Below are positions 57,866 to 64,000 of a DNA stretch of 64,000 nt, one piece after another (within the stretch, counting starts at the first letter, position 1; every line of letters starts with the position of its first letter). Both the position numbers and the translations under genes were made by a program. Under the pieces are notes generated by a model. It was not told the DNA's origin and ran no database searches. It saw nothing but the letters and a program-made list of their open reading frames with translations. Source of the stretch: Hypsibius dujardini (taxonomy: Eukaryota > Tardigrada > Eutardigrada > Parachela > Hypsibiidae); the NCBI GenBank assembly GCA_001579985.1, contig LRSR01009443.1, positions 1-64,000 on the forward strand, read 5' to 3'.

Positions 57866-57995
57866 TTCACTGTGTATTGGGACACGTCGGAACACATCCG
57901 GGGGCTGAGCCCGCGAAGTATTGGACTCGTCACAAGACGTGGACAGCGGGCCCACTGTGCCACATCCAGGTTCGCAGTTTTCGGCAGTGGCACTC
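57866..57995 (-). pseudogene. Frameshifted copy of the small Cys-rich peptide exon
   Basis: The reverse strand reads ENCEPGCGTVGPLSTSC and then leaves frame through a one-base loss relative to the copy at 61668-61850 (NCEPVCGTVGPLFTSCHKVQ). The DNA match continues to the shared end (ttgggacacgtcg on +). Part of a diverged direct duplication with 61668-62380. Confidence 0.7.
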
Positions 57996-58129
57996 CTGCA
58001 TACGATATTTCAAGATCGCCCAGTCACTTTTTTTTAAATCGTCCAGGAAATTATTACCGAGTAAGTAAACAAATGACGCGCCATGTGGTGCAAACTACGG
58101 AAAGAGTTATTGTGCACAATTCGGTTGGT

Positions 58130-58250
58130 TTTTTAGATATTTCGCGGTTTGCGGCGTTTTAAAAAATGCAAAACCGCAACCGCATTGCACTGCACCGCCG
58201 CAAACCACGCGGCAGTGCGGTGCGGTCTGCGGTGCGGTTTGCACACCTCT
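58130..58250. repeat. GCGGTGCGG-type short repeat with inverted halves
   Basis: GCGGT/ACCGC words in both orientations (tgcggtgcggtctgcggtgc and aaccgcaaccgcattgcact). Could form a hairpin. Confidence 0.6.
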
Positions 58251-58392
58251 AAGTCATAGTTATCCAGTCGCAGTCGGGCAATTGTTTTGACCATGGCTTG
58301 CCCCGACGGAAATGAATTGGTGGGGAGATGTTTCGATCGTAATAACGGAGTTGGCAACATGTTTTGCTGCCTCTAAAAGTTCAGCCTAAGCG

Positions 58393-58647
58393 ATGTTCAT
58401 GTCTGTCGGCAAAATCGAAGCTATTTCTACACCACAATGCTGCGCAAATAATTCCGCGTTTACACCACTGACCGTTTATCCTTCCGCCGAACCGTGTTGC
58501 AGCGGTGCCACGCACCGTCTCTGTGCACTCAGGGACATTGACTGTCATTGCTCCGAAATCTGCCAGGGTTATTTGCGGTACTGTGACCCTCGCAAGAGCA
58601 AGTTACTGCATTGGACTGAATTGCTTCGCGCGACTAATGTCCTATAA
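58393..58647 (+). CDS. Possible exon of a Cys-rich secreted protein, somatomedin-B-like pattern
   Basis: An open frame with CCSGATHRLCALRDIDCHCS followed by EICQGYLRYCDPRK. The CxC...C...YxxYC spacing resembles the end of a somatomedin-B knot (CxCDxxCxxxxxCCxDY), with one cysteine missing from the usual double C. No signal peptide in this frame. An internal AG|GT-like site (ctgccag|ggttat) leaves exon borders open. The only ATG in frame near the start (58393) may be fortuitous. Weak call. Confidence 0.3.
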   Translation: MFMSVGKIEAISTPQCCANNSAFTPLTVYPSAEPCCSGATHRLCALRDIDCHCSEICQGYLRYCDPRKSKLLHWTELLRATNVL

Positions 58648-59624
58648 TGCGTCCTAATAAATCTTTTTGTACATCTTCATTGAAAGCTAGAACGATTTTC
58701 GAAATCATATGCGAGTGGGAAATTAAGGTATTACCGCTGTCGTCAGAATGTCAATAAGGCCAATGTCGACATTTTGATGACAACCCATAGCTCCAAGACC
58801 ACTGGTCAGAAAAATGTGAAACTTAATTTTTTTCTTAACTTAATTAATCAATCGGAAAGTTTCAAATTGCGTTTGGAAATACCCACGCGATCTGGTAGTA
58901 GACGTTAACGGGTTAAGGGGATAGCTAAAAAAATGGTTTCTAGGGAAAATTTGATAAGTAAATGATGGTTTATCGCAAACGACCATCCCACAGGGTAGCA
59001 GTAAGATTGGACTATCCAATGATGTGGAGCTCAACAGCGCGCGTTTAGTTTGTGATAGGTAATACAGTTGACCTGATAAAAAGAACTGGTAGAAAAAGGC
59101 AATACATAAATGACAATGTTTTTATAAATAATTTTGAAATATAACCAAAAGGTAGACCGCAATACTTTTTCTTAATAAATGCTAAACACATATTCTAAAA
59201 AATTCAGTCCATCTTATGTTTGCTTAGTGTATCTACATATATTTCTGTATGCACTAGTCTGCGGGAGGCTTTGAAGTGTAACTCTAAACTTTACATGATT
59301 CAATGATGAGTATTACCGGGATCTAACTAAACAGTTTGATTCTGGACATTTAGGTCATCTTTTTAATCAGTAATGCAAAGAGAGCATGACCGACGGTTTA
59401 TTTATTATGTGCTATGTTCTCTAATGCAACAATCAGTCGACGTGCTATATGGTAACATTGAAAACGCCCTCTATTTACCACCGCGATAGAGTTTTTCGTT
59501 CTTTAAAAGTTGGGTGAAGATCGTACGCTATTTTTTTACAGAATTAAACAGAACTAACTTGTGTGCATCTGTTAAAATTAAAGACAGTGCAAGATTTCGT
59601 GTTGGAGAGTTGCAAAATTCCCTT

Positions 59625-59721
59625 GTGAGTAAGTACATTATAGAATGTGAAGGTAGATAGGAACTGGTGAACTAGATAGATAGACTATACTATTAGCAAA
59701 TGGTGAGTAACACCCAACAAC
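59625..59721 (-). repeat. Interspersed repeat, copy 2 (inverted relative to 12421-12526)
   Basis: Reverse complement shares tatagtctatct and ctatctaccttcacattcta followed by taatgtacttactca with copy 1. Both are flanked by unique DNA. Confidence 0.75.
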
Positions 59722-60227
59722 ATATTCAAGGCAAGTTGTCTTGAATGACATCGACGTTGCGTAAAGGCTGAGAACAATATTTGTGGAGCACTTTATAAAT
59801 GTTGAGTCTGAAATGCGTCGAGGTGGTCTTTTGTTTTTCAGGCATCGTAGCCGTTTCCGGCGCTGCCGCTGTTGGTGGCGTTACTTCCGCCGCTTTCCGG
59901 GACTCCGATGTGGAGTTTTCCTAGAATTATTTTTGGAGCGGGTGGAGGCACTACAGTCTCGATGGGCCACGATGGATACAGCTGCTGATCTATCCGTTTA
60001 ACGGTACTTTGTTAGATCTCTTTCCCGCAGAGGGATGCAAATTCTGCTCCTGTTAACGTGGCCCTCTCACGGTGCGCCAATAGATGCGACGAAGTTCCTT
60101 TCCGTAGTCTGCGTTCATGACCAAAAACATAATCTGACAAGGGGCAAACCATTAACAAATTCCCTCATTGTCTGATTTATTATAGGCCTGTGATATCCTA
60201 ATCAATAAAGATTGCCTGCATAACTGA

Positions 60228-60396
60228 CAAAAAAAAACAATTTTTAAAGTAGCTAAAGCCAAATTTTAATATAAGAAATATAAATGCTCTTTTTGCGAAC
60301 AATTAGGTATATACATTTATATATATATTTTTATTTTTATTTCTTATATTAAAATCTGGCTTTAGCTACTTTAAAAATTGTATTTTTGTTTGTCCA
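60228..60396. repeat. AT-rich inverted repeat, arms about 57 bp
   Basis: Left arm cttaaag-type sequence (aatttttaaagtagctaaag then ccaaattttaatataagaaa) and its inverted match (ttcttatattaaaatctggc then tttagctactttaaaaatt). The loop is about 55 bp, AT-rich, with a TATATA run. MITE-like or hairpin. Confidence 0.85.
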
Positions 60397-61159
60397 ATTT
60401 TGTTTAAAAATGTTGCCTAAAAAATACTGTATTATTACTTCACTGCACTGTACTTGAGTACACCATGAGCACAGCACAAGCGCTAAGCACACGAGCACAG
60501 CACATTTGTTGCAATACGGTGACTATTGCAATGTACGTGCGCCAATTGAGATCTTCCCGAATTACTCCCCGTTGAACGGAGAACTCTTTGCCGCGAAGCA
60601 TATTTTATGAAATCACTTTAGGGGACATGGTAGTCAAGAAAAAAGTTCGGTCGCAATCGGAAAGTTGCACTGGTAATAGTTCCCTCGGCAGTTGAAAAAA
60701 TATAACTATGAGTGGAAGTAGAGATCTTTTTATCTGTTGCCTCTTGTGCCGAACCACATGTATGCATGGACTTTAAACCAAACGTTTATGAAGAGAAAGA
60801 TGAAATTGTCGCATGGAAAGCCGAACAAATCATGTTGACAAAACAGCAGTGAAAGGCTGAAAACAGCTGTCTTTTCCCGACCGAACAACACCTTTCTACA
60901 TGCGATGCACAATACTACGCTTTGGCAAAGCGAGCGAACTACGAATTTGCTGCAGGTATAGTGTATTTTAAAATTATGTAACTTTAATGCAACATCAGCT
61001 GGACACCTTTGTCCCACGCGAAAATTAATGTTTTACGCTGACATCATTCTGGTTGTACTTGTTCGAGTTACATACGCACGTCACAGTGGTGTAAGGTAAT
61101 TCACACTAAGCAACGTCGAGGTCTTACACCCTCTAACATACAAAGGTTAAACCAGCGCA

Positions 61160-61490
61160 CTCTTCCGGAATCACCTAAGAATGGCTTCGAAATTTCGGAA
61201 TCAAGTTCATTCCGAAAGAGCACTGGATGAGTAATAGCCCTGACCTGACCCCCATGGATTTTTATGTGAATGATCTGTTTAAGTAGAAATTGTTTGACCA
61301 CGCCGCCACTACAGTGGCAGGTTTGAAACGGGTTATGCGAAAGGTGTGGTCGAATTTAGACCAAAGTAAAATTAATAACGCTTTGCGATCCTAACCAAAA
61401 CGTGTTAAACTTATGATAGAGAGGCAGCGGCTTCAAATCAAGCATGTTTTGAAAAATTCGAATTACGCGGGAATTACGCGGGAATTAAAT
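61160..61490 (+). pseudogene. Relic of a mariner/IS630-type transposase, C-terminal part
   Basis: One plus-strand frame, interrupted by stops TAG (61286-61288) and TAA (61391-61393), reads WLRNFGIKFIPKEHWMSNSP, DLTPMDFYVNDLF, then VAGLKRVMRKVWSNLDQSKI and PKRVKLMIERQRLQIKHVL. The SPDLxPMDFYVW and W..L......PKR pattern is the end of an IS630-Tc1-mariner transposase (third catalytic block onward). The N-terminal part is not readable. Confidence 0.7.
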
Positions 61491-61667
61491 AAAAACTGAG
61501 CACCATCAAGTGGTTTAACCTCTGTAAATGCTGAAATAGGATAAAAGGAATTGTTAAAAAAAAACTGTACTGTTATCAGTACACCGTTCAATAAAGGAAA
61601 AGCTTTAGTCGTTGAGCATCAGTAAACAGTACCGGCATTGAACATAGGAAACCTTCTCAGCTCCCGG

Positions 61668-61850
61668 TCACTGTGTATTGGGACACGTCGAAACACATCC
61701 AGGGGCTGAATCCGCAAAGCATTGGACTTTGTGACAAGATGTAAACAGCGGACCCACTGTGCCACATACAGGTTCACAGTTTGCGGCACTGTAACTCATG
61801 GGCAAGAACAGAACCAGCATCAATAAGATAAGAGATGGAAATGATTTCCT
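61668..61850 (-). CDS. Last exon of a small secreted Cys-rich peptide
   Basis: Begins after a good acceptor (tttttttcccacag) and ends at TGA. It reads a hydrophobic stretch (PSLILLMLVLFLPMSYSAA) that looks like a signal peptide core, followed by NCEPVCGTVGPLFTSCHKVQ and CFADSAPGCVSTCPNTQ. The mature part would be about 38 residues with six cysteines, like small knotted secreted peptides in animals. The initiating methionine is probably in an upstream exon that I cannot locate; an internal ATG (MLVLFLPMSY) is the alternative. A frameshifted copy lies at 57866-57995. No family can be named. Confidence 0.55.
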   Translation of the reverse strand, partial: RKSFPSLILLMLVLFLPMSYSAANCEPVCGTVGPLFTSCHKVQCFADSAPGCVSTCPNTQ

Positions 61851-62189
61851 CTGTGGGAAAAAAAACAAACAAGAATAAATCTATCAACTGACCAAAAAAT
61901 TTGCAGATGTCTAGTTGATTGTGTCTATAAAGAATGCTTAACCTTAATTTATATTCAATCGTGAAAAAATATTCTGTGTATTGCAAAGAACCAGCTAGAA
62001 ATTAAGTAGAAATGCGCACGGATTAACAGGATTTTTGTAGGAAACAATTATCCGGTTGTGATGAAGGTTCTGGAAGAAACGCGTAAAACTCGCGCCCATG
62101 AACTTCATATGGAAACGGTAGAAAGCGGTAGTCCTTTCGGAAATAAAGGTGTGTATTTTCCGCAAAACATATAACTGCGTTTAGATTTT

Positions 62190-62380
62190 ACGGCGCTGGG
62201 TTATCGAGCAACACTCGTGCTGCGCAGTCATAATTACGCAGTTGCAGTCGAGTTTTGACTGTGGCTTGTGCACCGACCAAAATGAATCGGTGGGGGAAAT
62301 GTTTTAGTCGTAATAACGAACATGTTTTGCTGCCATTAAAAGCGTACTCTAAGCAACGTTCATATCTTTCGGAAAAATAA
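62190..62380. repeat. Second block of the 57.9/61.7-kb direct duplication
   Basis: Matches 58245-58410 in the same orientation (gaaatgaattggtggggaga against aaatgaatcggtgggggaaa, and acatgttttgctgcc in both). Neither copy shows an intact frame. Confidence 0.65.
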
Positions 62381-62427
62381 ACCAGCGTCGGGTTGAGGTC
62401 TGGAGTGCCGGGACCCAACTTTTTCAA

Positions 62428-63630
62428 ACAAAATGTGGCAAGACAAATCTTTTCTAAAAATGTGTTTCAGGCACGATGCTTTTGAATTATTTTGACGATC
62501 ATTTTAAAAGGGAAAAAAGTCAAAATCATGAGAGACACGACAAATTTCTCTTTGCTTCGGCGGTGTCTCTGACGCAATCGAAATTTCAGGGGGCACAATG
62601 CCATGGTGCCCCGCCCCCGCCATTCACAAAATCTACCTGTGGCAGTGGCTGTAGCGTCGTATCAATCGTAAAACTCTACCACTGTCGGCGCTACCCTGGG
62701 GATGGTCATTATACTGAGGCTCCGAAAACCAGGCAGTATTACTTGATTTCTCAACAGTTGATCAAATTGATCAATCCAACATGTAACTAACCAACTACAC
62801 CGACTACATGGACTAAGCAACGGACTACATGATCAGTTGTTTTCGGATGATTCAGTCATTAACCGCAATTTTTTTTAACCTTATTGACATTCCCAAACTC
62901 AACTTGAGAATATATCTCGAAGATGAGTCTGACCGTTGGTCAAGGCGTGTGCGAAACACGTAAACAGTCTTGCTAAATATTACTGCGCATGAAGTTGTAA
63001 TTCTCTTTCCGAAAGCTCTTGTAGAACTCCAATCAAAGGGTGCTTTTGCGCAATCAGCTCAATCAAAAGAGCTGATTGATTGCAATAAAAGGAGGACCGT
63101 CGGAACTAATTTACTGAAGGGTCCAAGATTCAGCACCAGTTGATTGGAATTCGACAATAATTCCTTTCTACCTACTATTTTCAGATGCAGCGTAAATATT
63201 CTGCTGATGGACAGGGCTACCGAACATCTGTAGATCATAATTGGAATTGATATAGCGGAACAGTAATCCGGAGGGATCATTTCATGTGCAATTTGGATAA
63301 TAATTTTCCGGACACGAAAGGGCACATGCCACTGGCTACAAGCAGTGCCGGTGACTGTCTTTTCTATCCCTGCACCATCCATTTCTACACCAAGGGATTT
63401 GGAAAGAAAACTCTCACTCTTCCCGCAGATTCTACCAATTTTTATCTCTTCCTGTCGTAAGTAATCTGAATAGTTGTTCGAAGTGATTAACGATCAGCCA
63501 ACCAGGGAAGCAAACGCTTTCGAACCGGTTGAAGCTTTCCGCCATATTTGCCACTAGAAATTTAGCAATTATATGTTTTACCACAGACTCTATCTATGAG
63601 GGTTCAACACAACAGTCGAGAATCTCCACG
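62428..63630. other. Intergenic, no gene recognised
   Basis: An open frame at 62476-62790 (+) follows an acceptor-like site but has no recognisable domain. Confidence 0.4.
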
Positions 63631-63880
63631 ATGAACAATAATTCTCTTGTTCCTTCACTGACAGCCTCAAATGCCACAACAATCCACCGTTTATTCAGAG
63701 AAATGTACATCGCGAGCTACGCAGGCGTGGGAATCACCAGCCTGGCCGGAATGTCCAACAAACACTGTCAAGTTTGGAATGACAGTTGCGCTGATCTCTT
63801 TCGCCTACACTTTAGCCTGATTTTTGCCGCTGTTCATCACCAGTGTCATGTATACGGCTGAATCAGTATAGCATAGAGAT
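63631..63880 (+). pseudogene. Gutted copy of GPCR C
   Basis: From ATG 63631 it reads SNATTIHRLFREMYIASYAG and VGITSLAGM, matching the N-terminus and start of TM1 of GPCR C (SNATAIRLSHELYIASWAG). It then jumps, in another frame, to VKFGMTVALISFAYTLA and FLPLFITSVMYTAES, matching TM4. About 300 bp (end of TM1, TM2, TM3) are deleted, and a tryptophan in TM4 is a TGA. It is on the opposite strand to GPCR C and 10 kb away. The window ends 120 bp later. Confidence 0.85.
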
Positions 63881-64000
63881 AGTACAGAGTATAGTAGATC
63901 GGTATAAACGTAAAGCTTTGAAAACAGCCTCAAAATAAAGTGGACAGGTGGTACATTCAGATATTGTGAAGAAACTTCGAGTGTGAACATGCTTCATTTT

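Noticed and set aside
59783-60001. Gly/Ala-rich reading after an acceptor at about 59842
   Set aside because: A 26-codon stretch only, then a stop; no partner exon found.

Overview
This is a stretch of animal (metazoan) nuclear DNA. Genes are split by short GT-AG introns with matching phases. Several proteins are animal-specific: a split-domain receptor tyrosine kinase, seven-helix receptors, an ANF-receptor/guanylyl-cyclase-type receptor and a GPI-anchored Cys-rich protein. The DNA between them is AT-rich and full of small DNA transposons. Many fast-evolving orphan receptors packed with decayed copies suggest an invertebrate. A tardigrade is my guess, but nothing here proves it.

Layout. 1-2.4 kb: 3' part of a receptor tyrosine kinase on +, five exons, complete kinase domain. 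3.5-4.6 kb: a two-exon GPCR on -. 6.1-13.5 kb: no intact host gene seen; small elements, a relic of a DUF4218-type transposase, a 12-bp minisatellite and a large TCTG array. 14.1-15.4 kb: one intronless gene for a secreted, probably GPI-anchored Cys-rich protein. 16.4-20.8 kb: relic of a second GPCR of the 3.5-kb type, whose two exon remnants are separated by a nearly whole PIF/Harbinger transposon (17212-19945) with transposase, Myb/SANT-like protein, terminal inverted repeats and target duplication. 20.8-24.1 kb: blocks of simple repeats. 24.9-25.5 kb: a solo LTR. 25.9-26.6 kb: a hAT-like MITE next to an orphan last exon of an RTK. 27.1-36.1 kb: a direct tandem duplication of about 4.3 kb, each copy with a two-exon GPCR on -, and with copy-specific insertions. 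37.7-38.8 kb: a broken GPCR. 42.6-47.5 kb: an ANF-receptor-type receptor gene on + with about ten exons up to the membrane helix. 48-51 kb: a near-perfect fold-back repeat and a mariner-type MITE. 51.3-53.0 kb: another two-exon GPCR on -, with a gutted relative at 63.6 kb on +. 55.9-57.0 kb: an element with long terminal inverted repeats. 57.9-62.4 kb: a diverged direct duplication carrying a small Cys-rich secreted peptide exon (one copy frameshifted), with a mariner-type transposase relic between the copies.

Together the window reads as a receptor birth-and-death region. Four GPCR genes look intact and three GPCR copies are broken. One RTK is whole in its kinase part and one RTK exon is orphaned. 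All the intact large genes except the intronless one encode cell-surface receptors. I found no RNA gene, no CRISPR array and no operon-like organisation.
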